From assembly GCF_026153205.1 (NCBI RefSeq), contig NZ_JAPFBW010000005.1, forward strand, positions 185,141 to 249,140: a stretch of 64,000 nucleotides of DNA, given 5' to 3'. The notes under the pieces are model-generated. The model ran no database searches. It saw only the letters and a program-made list of their open reading frames with translations, and had not been told where the DNA came from. Made by a program: the position numbers and the translations under genes. The stretch comes from Aquabacterium sp. A7-Y (GTDB lineage: Bacteria > Pseudomonadota > Gammaproteobacteria > Burkholderiales > Burkholderiaceae_C). Within the stretch, counting starts at the first letter, position 1; every line of letters starts with the position of its first letter. Positions 26,394-35,020 of the stretch are shown piece by piece.

Positions 26394-27167
26394 ATGAAAC
26401 GCGTGCTGTCGATCGCGGGGCGCTGGCTGGCGCTGTGCGTGCTTTCGGGCATCGCCCTGCAGCTCTACTTCGTATTGCGAGTCGCCCTGATGCTGGTGAT
26501 CGACCCGCAGTCCACCACCTTCCAGCGCGCCGAGGTCTGGCGCATCGCCACCAGCCAGGGCACACTTCCCTGGCGGCAGGAGTGGCGCTCCTACAACGAG
26601 ATCTCGCCCCACCTCAAGCGGGCAGTGATCGCCTCCGAGGACGCCAGCTTCACCGAACACGAGGGGGTGGACTGGGAGGCGCTGGAAAAGGCCTACGACC
26701 GCAACCTCAAGGCCCGGGAGCGCGCCGAGCGGCACAACGAGCGCCTGCAGAAGCGCTCGCAGCGCCATCCCGAGCGGCCGGTGCAGATGCGCCAGGCCAA
26801 GGTGGTGGGCGGCTCCACCATCACGCAGCAGCTGGCCAAGAATCTCTTCCTCTCCGGCGAACGCAACCTGGCGCGCAAGGCGCAGGAGTTTGCCCTCACC
26901 TTCGCGCTGGAGGCCTTGCTGAGCAAGGAACGCATCCTGGAGATCTATTTGAACAACGTCGAGTGGGGCGAAGGCGTGTTCGGCGCCGAGGCCGCGGCAC
27001 GGCACTATTTCCGTGTCGGGGCCGACCAGCTCACGCCGGCGCAGGCCGCCCGGCTGGCGGTGATGCTGCCGGCGCCCAAGCGATTCGAGAAGCGCCCGCA
27101 CTCGGCCTATGTCGCAGGACGGGCGGCCACGGTACAGGCCCGCATGCGCGCGGTGCAACTTCCCTGA
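26394..27167 (+). CDS. mtgA: Monofunctional biosynthetic peptidoglycan transglycosylase
   Basis: A 257-residue GT51 glycosyltransferase that polymerises lipid II into glycan strands. One N-terminal membrane anchor (about residues 8-35) is followed by the catalytic domain: the glutamate motif ASEDASFTEHEGVDW, then VVGGSTITQQLAKNLF and ERILEIYLNNVEWGEGVFG. There is no transpeptidase domain. Relative to typical MtgA it carries a basic insertion (ERAERHNERLQKRSQRHPER) after the first motif. Start: ATG at 26394 rather than the TTG three bases earlier. Confidence 0.94.
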   Translation: MKRVLSIAGRWLALCVLSGIALQLYFVLRVALMLVIDPQSTTFQRAEVWRIATSQGTLPWRQEWRSYNEISPHLKRAVIASEDASFTEHEGVDWEALEKAYDRNLKARERAERHNERLQKRSQRHPERPVQMRQAKVVGGSTITQQLAKNLFLSGERNLARKAQEFALTFALEALLSKERILEIYLNNVEWGEGVFGAEAAARHYFRVGADQLTPAQAARLAVMLPAPKRFEKRPHSAYVAGRAATVQARMRAVQLP

Positions 27168-27229
27168 GCGGCAGGCACCCCGTCTGCCCCGGTCCTAGAA
27201 TCATTGCTCCTCCCGACGCGAGCCTGCCG

Positions 27230-27835
27230 ATGCCCTCGAACGCCACCCTTGCCGCTGAGATCGCCGCGACGGCTGCGCGCCTGATCGTCGAAGAAGGCAT
27301 GGAATACGGCCCGGCCAAACGCAAGGCCGCCAAGCTGCTGAGCAAGCGCGGCCTGGGCAGCATCGACCTGCCGGGAAACGAAGCGATCGAGGACGAAGTA
27401 CGCGCCTACCTCGACATCTTCTGCGCCGACACCCAGCCGACCGAGCTGGCGGCGCTGCGGCGTGTGGCACTGCGCTGGATGGAGCGGCTGGCGGAGTTCC
27501 AGCCCCACCTGGCCGGCGCGGTGTGGCGTGGCACCGCGACCCGGCTCAATGACGTCTGGATCAATCTCTTCTGCGACGACCCGAAATCCGCCGAGATCCT
27601 GCTGATCGGCCGGCGCGTCGACTACGACGTGGGCAGCGTGAATGGTTTTCGAGGCGACCCCGTGGACGTGCTGACGCTGGCCGACCGGGACGCCGATTTG
27701 GGCGGCCCGGTGCTGATCCACCTGGTGGTCTACGACCGCGACGACCTGCGCGGTGCCCTGAAGCCAGACGCACAGGGGCGCACCGAACGCGGCCCGACCG
27801 AGGCGGTGCGGGCCCTGCTGGAAGGCGGCCGATGA
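27230..27835 (+). CDS. Conserved protein of unknown function, upstream of a TlpA-like gene
   Basis: A 201-residue soluble protein I cannot assign. The N-terminus is helical and basic (EEGMEYGPAKRKAAKLLSKR), and the C-terminal half holds LNDVWINLFCDDPKSAEILL and VHLVVYDRD-like strands reminiscent of a small nucleotidyltransferase-type fold, but no catalytic motif is certain. Comparable Burkholderiales proteins are sometimes mislabelled as Mur ligases; no Mur motif is present. Start: ATG at 27230, 29 bases downstream of a CTAGAATC motif. Its stop overlaps the next start (ATGA), implying co-translation with the thioredoxin-like gene. Confidence 0.75.
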   Translation: MPSNATLAAEIAATAARLIVEEGMEYGPAKRKAAKLLSKRGLGSIDLPGNEAIEDEVRAYLDIFCADTQPTELAALRRVALRWMERLAEFQPHLAGAVWRGTATRLNDVWINLFCDDPKSAEILLIGRRVDYDVGSVNGFRGDPVDVLTLADRDADLGGPVLIHLVVYDRDDLRGALKPDAQGRTERGPTEAVRALLEGGR

Positions 27836-28344
27836 AGCGCCGCCGCCTGCTGTTGGCCGCAGTGGGCACGGCAGCGGCGGCCGGCGGCGCCGCCCTCGCC
27901 TGGCGGCGGCTGCACCCCGAGGCGCCCGCCCACCCGCTGTGGTCGCTGCGCCTGCCCAGACCCGACGGCGGCGAACTGGTGATGCAGGACTACCGCGGGC
28001 GCCCCTTGCTGATCAACTTCTGGGCGACCTGGTGCGCGCCTTGCGTGCGCGAGATGCCGCAGGTCGACCGCTTTTTCCGCGATTTCGGGCCGAGCGGATG
28101 GCAAGTCGTCGGCATCGCGGTGGACAACGGACCGAAGGTACAGGCCTTCCTGAAACAGGTGCCGGTCAGCTTCCCGAGCGGCATCGCCGGCTTTGCCGGG
28201 GTCGAGTTGTCGAGGTTCCTGGGCAACAGCCAGGGCGGGCTGCCTTTCACGGTCGGCTTCGACCGCGACGGGCGCCTCGCGCACCGCAAGGTGGGCGAAA
28301 CCAGCTACGAGGAGCTGGCCGGCTGGGCGAAGATCGCCGCTTGA
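27832..28344 (+). CDS. TlpA/ResA-like membrane-anchored thioredoxin
   Basis: A 170-residue protein. Residues 1-25 (MKRRRLLLAAVGTAAAAGG) form an uncleaved anchor or signal with three arginines; the rest is a TlpA-type thioredoxin domain in the periplasm. The redox site is FWATWCAPCVREMP, with cysteines at about 67 and 70. A cis-proline region (GGLPFTVGFDRDG) follows near residue 137. TlpA-like proteins reduce apocytochromes or other periplasmic disulfides; the client here is unknown. It overlaps the unknown upstream gene by four bases. Confidence 0.9.
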   Translation: MKRRRLLLAAVGTAAAAGGAALAWRRLHPEAPAHPLWSLRLPRPDGGELVMQDYRGRPLLINFWATWCAPCVREMPQVDRFFRDFGPSGWQVVGIAVDNGPKVQAFLKQVPVSFPSGIAGFAGVELSRFLGNSQGGLPFTVGFDRDGRLAHRKVGETSYEELAGWAKIAA

Positions 28345-28394
28345 GCAGCCCGAGCGCCCGATCGGGCAAGCCCTTCGGGCTGTGAAACAATTTC

Positions 28395-28424
28395 TCGACA
28401 TTTGCTCCGATTTGCGCGTAAAGT
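28395..28424 (+). promoter_or_regulatory. Candidate promoter of aroQ-accB-accC
   Basis: A possible sigma-70 promoter: TCGACA (28395-28400) and TAAAGT (28419-28424) separated by 18 bp, giving a start near 28431 and a leader of about 37 bases that contains the hairpin at 28441-28460. The region is markedly more AT-rich than its flanks. Weak match, position-based. Confidence 0.35.
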
Positions 28425-28440
28425 CACGGCTTCTCAATTC

Positions 28441-28460
28441 GAGGGCCCTTTTGGGCCCTC
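28441..28460 (+). promoter_or_regulatory. Perfect hairpin just upstream of aroQ
   Basis: GAGGGCCC-TTTT-GGGCCCTC is a perfect 8-bp stem with a tetraloop, ending seven bases before the aroQ ATG. There is no T-run after it (TCTGACG follows), so it is not a standard terminator. Its position where the ribosome lands suggests an effect on translation, or a transcription pause before the aroQ-acc operon. Confidence 0.55.
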
Positions 28461-28467
28461 TCTGACG

Positions 28468-28905
28468 ATGTCCATTCTTGTCCTGCACGGTCCCAACCTG
28501 AACCTCCTCGGCACGCGAGAGCCAGGAGTTTATGGTTCGACCACGCTGGCCCAGATCAACGCTGATCTGGTGAAGAAGGCAGCAGATCGCGGCGTCAAGC
28601 TGGATCACTTCCAACACAACCATGAAGGTGCGCTGATCGACCGGGTCCATGCCGCTCGCGAGGACGGAACCCGCTTCATCATCATCAACCCGGCGGCCTA
28701 CACGCACACCAGCGTGGCGCTGCGCGATGCACTGGCCGCCGCGGCCCTGCCCTTCGTGGAAGTGCATCTCTCGAACGTGCACCGGCGCGAGCCCTTCCGC
28801 CACCACTCCTACTTCTCGGATCTTGCCGAAGGCGTGATCTGCGGGCTCGGAGCGAGCGGCTATCGGCTGGCACTGGAGTACGCGCTGGAGCGACTGGACA
28901 TCTAG
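28468..28905 (+). CDS. aroQ: Type II 3-dehydroquinate dehydratase
   Basis: A 145-residue type II dehydroquinase, the third step of the shikimate pathway. The N-terminus [20 protein letters not shown] carries the mobile-loop arginine and catalytic tyrosine; [13 protein letters not shown], and [19 protein letters not shown] with the histidine, follow as expected. Start: ATG at 28468 directly at the beginning of family similarity. It heads the aroQ-accB-accC group, an arrangement seen across proteobacteria. Confidence 0.95.
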   Translation: MSILVLHGPNLNLLGTREPGVYGSTTLAQINADLVKKAADRGVKLDHFQHNHEGALIDRVHAAREDGTRFIIINPAAYTHTSVALRDALAAAALPFVEVHLSNVHRREPFRHHSYFSDLAEGVICGLGASGYRLALEYALERLDI

Positions 28906-29006
28906 GCGCGGATAATCGCGCCCACCCAAAAACATGAAGGAGCGCCGGCGGCCCATGCACCGGCCTCCGCCTGAATCGGCGGCTCACGCCGCTCTTGGAG
29001 AGCACC

Positions 29007-29477
29007 ATGGACTTACGCAAGCTGAAAACTTTGATCGATCTGGTGTCCGAGTCGAACATCTCGGAGCTGGAGATCACCGAAGCCGACGGCAAGGTGCGCA
29101 TCGTGAAGTCCGACGGCCACGGCGCTGCCGCGGCCCCCTATATGGCGGCCCCGGTCGCCCAGCTGCCCCCGCAGGCGGCCGGCGCCGCGCCCGCCGCCGC
29201 GCCGTCGGCACCGGTGGTCGCCGCGGCCCCGGCCGAGCTGAGCGGCCACGTCGTCAAGTCGCCGATGGTGGGCACGTTCTACCGCTCCTCCAGCCCGGGC
29301 GCGAAGCCCTTCGCCGAGCTCGGCCAGCAGGTCAAGGAAGGCGAGCCGATCTGCATCATCGAAGCGATGAAGATCATGAACGAGATCGAGGCCGACAAGT
29401 CCGGCACGGTCACCAAGATCCTGTGCGAGAACGGCCAGGCCGTCGAATACGGCCAGCCGCTGTTCATCATCGAGTGA
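29007..29477 (+). CDS. accB: Acetyl-CoA carboxylase biotin carboxyl carrier protein
   Basis: A 156-residue BCCP. The N-terminal ~35 residues ([21 protein letters not shown]) are the dimerisation segment, then an Ala/Pro-rich linker, then the biotinyl domain (about residues 78-156). The biotinylation site is [12 protein letters not shown], lysine about 122, and [17 protein letters not shown] precedes it. It carries CO2 between AccC and the AccAD transferase in fatty-acid synthesis. Start: ATG at 29007; a TTG four codons upstream is less likely. Confidence 0.95.
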   Translation: MDLRKLKTLIDLVSESNISELEITEADGKVRIVKSDGHGAAAAPYMAAPVAQLPPQAAGAAPAAAPSAPVVAAAPAELSGHVVKSPMVGTFYRSSSPGAKPFAELGQQVKEGEPICIIEAMKIMNEIEADKSGTVTKILCENGQAVEYGQPLFIIE

Positions 29478-29571
29478 GATCGCCCGGTGCCGTTGCGGTC
29501 GCCACACCCTGCCGCGTTCCGCGGCGCCAATGACGCCGCGCGCCTCGTGCGCGGCCATCGAGCCGATCAAG

Positions 29572-30921
29572 ATGTTTAAGAAGATCCTCATTGCCAACCG
29601 CGGCGAGATTGCGCTGCGCATCCAGCGCGCCTGCCGCGAGATGGGCATCAAGTCCGTCGTCGTCTACTCCGAGGCCGATCGCGACGCCAAGTACGTCAAG
29701 CTCGCCGACGAGGCCGTCTGCATCGGCCCTGCCCCCTCGGCACAGAGCTACCTCAACATGCCGGCCATCATCTCGGCCGCCGAGGTCACCGACGCCGAAG
29801 CGATCCACCCCGGCTACGGCTTCCTGTCGGAGAACGCCGACTTCGCCGAGCGCGTCGAGAAAAGCGGCTTCGCCTTCATCGGGCCGACGCCCGAGTCAAT
29901 CCGCCTGATGGGCGACAAGGTCTCGGCCAAGAACGCGATGATCAAGGCCGGCGTTCCCTGCGTGCCCGGCTCCGAAGGCGCCCTGCCCGAAGACCCGAAG
30001 GAGATCATCAAGATCGCCCGCACGGTCGGCTACCCGGTGATCATCAAGGCCGCTGGCGGCGGCGGCGGCCGCGGCATGCGTGTCGTGCACACCGAGGCGG
30101 CGCTGATCCACGCGGTGCAGACCACCCGCAGCGAGGCGGGCGCGGCTTTCGGCAATCCGTCGGTGTACATGGAGAAGTTCCTCGAGAACCCGCGTCACGT
30201 CGAAATCCAGGTGCTGGCCGACCAGCACCGCAATGCGGTCTACCTGGGCGAGCGCGACTGCTCGATGCAACGCCGCCACCAGAAGATCATCGAGGAGGCC
30301 CCGGCCCCCGGCATTCCGCGCCGCATCATCGAGAAGATCGGCGCGCGCTGCGCCGACGCCTGCAAGAAGATCGGCTACCGTGGCGCCGGTACCTTCGAAT
30401 TCCTCTACGAAAACGGCGAGTTCTATTTCATCGAGATGAACACGCGGGTGCAGGTGGAGCACCCGGTGACGGAACTGGTCACGGGCATCGACATCGTGCA
30501 GATGCAGATCCGCGTCGCGGCCGGCGAGAAGCTGCCCTTCGCGCAGCGCCACATCACGATGCGCGGCCACGCGATCGAGTGCCGCATCAATGCCGAAGAT
30601 CCCTACAAGTTCGTCCCCTCGCCGGGCCGCATCACGATGTGGCACGCGCCGGGCGGCCCGGGCGTGCGGGTCGACTCGCACATCTATACCAACTACTTCG
30701 TGCCGCCCAACTACGACTCGATGATCGGCAAGGTGATCGTGCACGGCGACACCCGCGAGCAGGCGCTGGCGCGCATGAGCATCGCGCTGTCGGAGACGCT
30801 GGTCGAAGGCATCCAGACCAACATCCCGCTGCACCGCGAGTTGATGGTGGACTCGAAGTTCGTCGAGGGCGGCACCAGCATCCACTACCTGGAAGGCTGG
30901 CTGGGCCAGCACAAGCGCTGA
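29572..30921 (+). CDS. accC: Acetyl-CoA carboxylase biotin carboxylase subunit
   Basis: A 449-residue ATP-grasp enzyme that carboxylates biotin on AccB. It starts [16 protein letters not shown], contains the glycine-rich ATP loop [14 protein letters not shown] near residue 159, [16 protein letters not shown], and [16 protein letters not shown] with the catalytic residues. Length is standard. Start: ATG at 29572; the frame extends 14 codons upstream without homology. The 94-bp gap after accB holds no terminator, so both are likely co-transcribed with aroQ. Confidence 0.96.
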   Translation: MFKKILIANRGEIALRIQRACREMGIKSVVVYSEADRDAKYVKLADEAVCIGPAPSAQSYLNMPAIISAAEVTDAEAIHPGYGFLSENADFAERVEKSGFAFIGPTPESIRLMGDKVSAKNAMIKAGVPCVPGSEGALPEDPKEIIKIARTVGYPVIIKAAGGGGGRGMRVVHTEAALIHAVQTTRSEAGAAFGNPSVYMEKFLENPRHVEIQVLADQHRNAVYLGERDCSMQRRHQKIIEEAPAPGIPRRIIEKIGARCADACKKIGYRGAGTFEFLYENGEFYFIEMNTRVQVEHPVTELVTGIDIVQMQIRVAAGEKLPFAQRHITMRGHAIECRINAEDPYKFVPSPGRITMWHAPGGPGVRVDSHIYTNYFVPPNYDSMIGKVIVHGDTREQALARMSIALSETLVEGIQTNIPLHRELMVDSKFVEGGTSIHYLEGWLGQHKR

Positions 30922-30932
30922 GGCGGCGCAGC

Positions 30933-31838
30933 ATGTTCGAGCTTGTCCTGCTGGCGCGCGAGGCCGACGTCGAAACCGTCTCCGAGGCCCTGATGGAGCT
31001 GGAGGCGCTGTCGGTCTCGGTCGAAGACGCGGATGCCGACACCGAGGCCGAGCACGCCTTGTTCGGCGAGCCCGGCATGCCCGCCCCGCGCGAGGGCTGG
31101 GACCGCTCGACGCTCAAGGCCTTGTTCGAGACCGAGCCCGAGGCCACCGAAGCGGCGACGCTGTTGCTGGCGCAGGATTGGGCGTCGGACGTGCACGTGG
31201 TCGCCATCCAGAAGATCGAGCCGCAGGACTGGGTCCGGCTCACGCAGTCTCAGTTCGCGCCGGTCGACATCACCCCCCGGTTCTGGATCGTGCCGACCTG
31301 GCACGAGCCGCCGGCCCAGGCCAGCCGGGTGATCCGTCTCGACCCGGGGCTGGCCTTCGGCACCGGCACCCATCCCACCACCCGCATGTGCCTGCGCTGG
31401 ATCGCGCGCCAGGCCGAGGCCGGCCACGGCAGCTGGAGCCGTGTGCTCGACTACGGTTGCGGCTCGGGCATCCTCGCGATCGGCGCGGCGCTGCACGGCG
31501 GGCAGGCGATCGATGCAGTCGACATCGACCCCGCCGCGGTGGAGTCGACCCGCGCGAATGCCGCCGCCAACGGCGTGACACTGAAGGCCGGCCTGCCCGA
31601 AATGGCACAGGGCCGCTATCCGGTGGTGCTGGCCAACATCCTGGCCACGCCGCTGAAGCTGTTGGCGCCGCTGTTGAGCGGCCACGTCGCTCCCGGGGGC
31701 CATCTGGTGCTCGCCGGCATCCTGCAGCGCCAGGAAGAGGAACTGAAACAGGCCTATGCCCCCTGGTGTGCGCTGCAAGTCAGCGACAGCGAGGACGGCT
31801 GGATCCTGATGACTGCCCGACTCGATGCCGCCGCCTGA
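30933..31838 (+). CDS. prmA: Ribosomal protein L11 methyltransferase
   Basis: A 301-residue SAM-dependent methyltransferase modifying L11. The N-terminal ferredoxin-like targeting domain covers about residues 1-60; the catalytic domain has DPGLAFGTGTHPTTRMCL, the SAM loop VLDYGCGSGILAIGAA, DIDPAAVESTRANA, and the NILATPL motif. Start: ATG at 30933, 11 bases after accC. The acc-prmA-DUF3426 order is common in betaproteobacteria. Confidence 0.94.
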   Translation: MFELVLLAREADVETVSEALMELEALSVSVEDADADTEAEHALFGEPGMPAPREGWDRSTLKALFETEPEATEAATLLLAQDWASDVHVVAIQKIEPQDWVRLTQSQFAPVDITPRFWIVPTWHEPPAQASRVIRLDPGLAFGTGTHPTTRMCLRWIARQAEAGHGSWSRVLDYGCGSGILAIGAALHGGQAIDAVDIDPAAVESTRANAAANGVTLKAGLPEMAQGRYPVVLANILATPLKLLAPLLSGHVAPGGHLVLAGILQRQEEELKQAYAPWCALQVSDSEDGWILMTARLDAAA

Positions 31839-31874
31839 GCCGCGCGGCGCCGAGCTGATGGCATCATTTGCGCA

Positions 31875-32969
31875 ATGAGCCTGGCCACCCGCTGTCCCGC
31901 CTGCCACACGACCTTCCGTGTGGTGCAGGACCAATTGAAGGTCTCCGAGGGCTGGGTGCGTTGCGGCCGCTGCAACGAGGTCTTCAACGCGATCGAGGGC
32001 CTGTTCGACCTCGACCGCGATGGTGCGCCGACCCCACCCGGCGTCATCACGCCCGAGCTTCGCAAACCCGACGCCAGCAGTCACCCGCAGCCGGCGCCGC
32101 CTGTGCCGCCGCCTCCCGCTCCCGCGCCGCCGCCCCTGCCGACCTTCGTTGCCTTCGAGCCGCCGCAGGCCGGGCCCTTCACGCCGGTGCCGGCACCCTC
32201 CCCGAGGCCTGAAGAGGCGGCGCCGACCGCCTACGAGGTGCTGGACTCCCGCTTTCTCGACCGCAGCACCTACGGCCCCGAGCAGAAGCCCGAGTTCGAC
32301 GACGGGTTTGCCGATGCGCGCTACGACAGCACGCTCGAAGGGCACGAACTGGAGTCGCAGGCAGTGGCCGCCGGCGCGCCGGTGTGGCAGCCGCGCGCCG
32401 CCGACACCCGGAAACGCTCGCGCAAGGGCGCACCGCGTCGCAAGGACGAAGACCGCAGCGGCCCCGAGTTCCTGCGCCAGGCCGAACGCCAGGAGCGCTG
32501 GCAGTCACCCGGCGTACGCCTGGCGCTGCTGGCTTCCGTCCTGCTGTTCGCCGTCGTGCTGACCCTGCAGGCGGCCCTGCACTGGCGCGATACGATCGCC
32601 GCTCACCGCCCTGCCCTGCGGCCGCTGCTGAGCGGCTTGTGCAAGGTCGCCGGCTGCCGGGTCGGGCCGCTGCGCCGCATCGACGACGTGCTGGTGGACA
32701 GCAGCAGCCTGGCACGCGGCAACGGCGTCGACAGCTACCGGCTCACGGTGCTGGTGCGCAACCGCGGTGCGGTGCCGCTCGCCCTGCCCCATATCGATCT
32801 GAGTCTCACCGACGGCAGCGGCGAGCTGGTGGCGCGCCGCGCCCTCTCACCCGCCGACTTCAACGCGGCCGACACGATCGCCGCGCGCAGCGAGGTCTCG
32901 CTGACGCTGGACCTCACAACCCCCGGCCACCGGGTCACCGGGTTCACGGTCGAAGCGTTCTACCCCTAG
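31875..32969 (+). CDS. Zinc-ribbon, DUF3426 membrane protein
   Basis: A 364-residue protein. The N-terminus is an MJ0042-type zinc ribbon, TRCPACHTTFRV then RCGRCNEVFNA (two CxxC pairs). A long proline/alanine-rich stretch (about residues 55-120) and a basic segment lead to one transmembrane helix (about 214-235, LALLASVLLFAVVLTLQAAL). The C-terminal DUF3426 domain (about 245-360) would be periplasmic, with LTVLVRNRGAVPLALPHIDL. Function unknown. The layout suggests a cytoplasmic zinc finger tethered to an extracytoplasmic domain. Confidence 0.88.
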   Translation: MSLATRCPACHTTFRVVQDQLKVSEGWVRCGRCNEVFNAIEGLFDLDRDGAPTPPGVITPELRKPDASSHPQPAPPVPPPPAPAPPPLPTFVAFEPPQAGPFTPVPAPSPRPEEAAPTAYEVLDSRFLDRSTYGPEQKPEFDDGFADARYDSTLEGHELESQAVAAGAPVWQPRAADTRKRSRKGAPRRKDEDRSGPEFLRQAERQERWQSPGVRLALLASVLLFAVVLTLQAALHWRDTIAAHRPALRPLLSGLCKVAGCRVGPLRRIDDVLVDSSSLARGNGVDSYRLTVLVRNRGAVPLALPHIDLSLTDGSGELVARRALSPADFNAADTIAARSEVSLTLDLTTPGHRVTGFTVEAFYP

Positions 32970-33001
32970 CCCTTCCCTCCGATCCTTCAAAGGAGCACTT
33001 C

Positions 33002-33910
33002 ATGTCTGCCTTGATCTGCGGTTCTCTAGCGTTCGACACGATCACCAACTTCCACGGACGCTTCAAGGAGCAGATCCTGCCGGAGCAGATCCACATCCTG
33101 AATGTCTCCTTCCTGGTGCCCACGCTGAGGCGCGAGTTCGGCGGCTGCGCCGGCAACATCGCCTACACGCTGAAGCTGCTCGGCGGCGAGCCGCTGGTGA
33201 TGGCGGCGCTGGGCGCCGACGGCCAGGATTACCTGGACCGGCTGCGCAGCTGGGGCGTGACGACCGAGTACGTGCGGGCGGTCCCGCACAGCTACACCGC
33301 GCAGGCCATCATCATGACCGACGTGGACAACAACCAGATCACCGCCTTCCACCCCGGCGCGATGCAGTTCGCCCACGAGAACGAGGTGCAGCCGCGCGAG
33401 GACCTCAAACTCGCGATCATCGCGCCGGACGGGCGCGAGGCCATGCTCGACCATGCCGAGCAGCTGGCGACCGCGGGCGTGCCCTTCATCTTCGATCCGG
33501 GCCAGGGCCTGCCCATGTTCACCAGCGACGAGCTCAAGCGTTTCGTCTCGCTCGCCACCTGGGTCGCGCTGAACGACTACGAGGCCAAGCTGCTGACCGA
33601 ACGCACCGGGCAGAGCCTGGAGACCCTCTCGCGCTCCCACCTGCAGGGCATCGTCGTGACGCTGGGTGCCGAGGGCTGCGAGGTCTGGACACAGGGCGAG
33701 GTCGAGCGGGTGCCGGGGGTGAAGGCCAGCGCCGTGGTCGACCCGACCGGCTGCGGCGACGCCTTCCGCGGCGCGCTGCTCTACGGGCTGGAACGCGGCT
33801 GGAGCCTCAAGCGCTGCGTCGAGCTGGGCAACCGCGTCGGCGCCATCAAGATCGCCTGCAACGGCCCGCAGAACCACACGCTGGACCGCGCGGCACTCGG
33901 GCTGGAGTAA
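33002..33910 (+). CDS. PfkB-family carbohydrate/nucleoside kinase (adenosine-kinase-like)
   Basis: A 302-residue ribokinase-superfamily enzyme. The substrate-side motif is REFGGCAGNIAYTLKLLGG, and the C-terminal anion hole is VVDPTGCGDAFRGALL with the catalytic aspartate. Family members phosphorylate sugars or nucleosides; this subgroup resembles adenosine kinases, but substrate cannot be read from sequence. Start: ATG at 33002, preceded by AAAGGAGCACTTC, a good ribosome site. It converges with the YggU gene. Confidence 0.88.
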   Translation: MSALICGSLAFDTITNFHGRFKEQILPEQIHILNVSFLVPTLRREFGGCAGNIAYTLKLLGGEPLVMAALGADGQDYLDRLRSWGVTTEYVRAVPHSYTAQAIIMTDVDNNQITAFHPGAMQFAHENEVQPREDLKLAIIAPDGREAMLDHAEQLATAGVPFIFDPGQGLPMFTSDELKRFVSLATWVALNDYEAKLLTERTGQSLETLSRSHLQGIVVTLGAEGCEVWTQGEVERVPGVKASAVVDPTGCGDAFRGALLYGLERGWSLKRCVELGNRVGAIKIACNGPQNHTLDRAALGLE

Positions 33911-33923
33911 GCGCCCGCGGCAC

Positions 33924-34235
33924 TCAGCCCCCGCCGGGCTGCAGGCGCTCCAGCAGCGCCTGCGCGTCCCCGTCGAACTGCACGACGACGGTCTTGCGCC
34001 GCGAGGTCTGCCCGCGCAGCAGCTCCAGGCGGCTGCGCGGCAGCTCCAGCCGCTCGGCCAGCCAGCGCAGCAGCGCCTCGTTGGCCTTGCCATCCACGGG
34101 CGGCGCCTGCAGCCGCAGCCGCAAGGCCCCGTCGTGCAGGCCGATCAGCTCGGTGCGCTTGGCATTCGGGATGACGCTGAAGTCGAGCTCCCACGCCGCG
34201 CGACCGCGCCTCAGGTAGGACGGCAGATCCGCCAT
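33924..34235 (-). CDS. YggU/DUF167 family protein (UPF0235)
   Basis: A 103-residue protein of unknown function. VIPNAKRTELIGLHDGALRLRLQ and PPVDGKANEALLRWLAE are the hallmark DUF167 stretches. Start: ATG at 34233-34235. It is the most distal gene of the minus-strand run from nrdA and is separated from the histone H1-like gene by a clear terminator, so it may have its own promoter or be read through. Confidence 0.88.
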   Translation of the reverse strand: MADLPSYLRRGRAAWELDFSVIPNAKRTELIGLHDGALRLRLQAPPVDGKANEALLRWLAERLELPRSRLELLRGQTSRRKTVVVQFDGDAQALLERLQPGGG

Positions 34236-34249
34236 CGGGCTTCCCCATG

Positions 34250-34272
34250 AAAAAACCCGGCCGGAGCCGGGC
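34250..34272 (-). terminator. Intrinsic terminator after the histone H1-like gene
   Basis: Read on the minus strand: GCCCGGC-TCCG-GCCGGG followed by TTTTTT. A perfect 6-bp GC stem with a tetraloop and six U residues, 22 bases after the histone-like stop codon. Confidence 0.88.
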
Positions 34273-34294
34273 TTGGAGTGCGCAGTGTGCCGAG

Positions 34295-34813
34295 TCAGGG
34301 CTTGGCGCCGGTCGGGAAGGGCCAGGCCGCCTGAGGGCTGAGCGTGGTCTTCGCGGCAGGAGCGGCCGGCTTCGCAGCAGGCGCAGCAGCAGGCGCGGCA
34401 GCAGCCGCCTTCTTTGCAGCGGGCTTTTTCGCCGCCTTCTTGGCAGCGGCCTTCTTGGCAGCCGGCTTCTTGGCGGCGGCGGTCTTGGTCGCAGCCTTCT
34501 TGGCGGGTGCGGCCTTCTTCGCGGCGACCTTCTTGGCCGGCGCTGCCTTCTTCGCAGCGACCTTCTTCGCCGGTGCCGCCTTCTTCGCGGCGACCTTCTT
34601 CACGGCGGCCTTCTTGGCCGGCGCTGCCTTCTTGGCGGCGACCTTCTTGGCCGGTGCTGCCTTCTTGGCGGCGACCTTCTTCACAGCGGCCTTCTTGGCC
34701 GGTGCTGCTGCCTTCTTCGCCGGAGCGGCCTTCTTCGCAGCGGCCTTCTTGGCCGGGGCTGCCTTCTTTGCGGGAGCGGCCTTCTTCGCGGCCGATTTCT
34801 TTGCAGTTGCCAT
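34295..34813 (-). CDS. Histone H1-like Ala/Lys/Pro-rich DNA-binding protein
   Basis: A 172-residue protein that is almost entirely alanine, lysine and proline, built from KKAAPAKKVAAKKAAPA-type units, with a short hydrophobic tail ending WPFPTGAKP. Such H1-like proteins bind DNA through their lysine-rich tail and are thought to compact the nucleoid; some are linked to polyhydroxyalkanoate granules. A block of about 25 residues containing AVKKVAAKKAAPAKKVAA occurs twice, so repeat number may vary between strains. ATG at 34811-34813 is preceded by AAGGAGAATCGAT, a near-perfect Shine-Dalgarno, consistent with high expression. No globular domain is present. Confidence 0.9.
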   Translation of the reverse strand: MATAKKSAAKKAAPAKKAAPAKKAAAKKAAPAKKAAAPAKKAAVKKVAAKKAAPAKKVAAKKAAPAKKAAVKKVAAKKAAPAKKVAAKKAAPAKKVAAKKAAPAKKAATKTAAAKKPAAKKAAAKKAAKKPAAKKAAAAAPAAAPAAKPAAPAAKTTLSPQAAWPFPTGAKP

Positions 34814-35020
34814 ATCGATTCTCCTTGATCAAGTTGCAAAGATCACTGCGCCGCTCGATACAGCGCAGCGATTCACCGCCCGTTGGACTGTCTTGGAGAG
34901 ACGCCCTGGTACGGTGAATGGGGTGACAGCCAGTGCCTGCGGCTTCTTGGTCCGCGGGTCACTGTCTGCGAATCTTGATCTCTTCATCATGACCTGGAGA
35001 GCAGCGTTCGTGCCCGCGCT

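Noticed and set aside
34344..34800. CRISPR-like regular repeats.
   Set aside because: The periodicity is explained by the lysine/alanine/proline codon repeats of the histone H1-like gene; there are no unique spacers and no cas genes.
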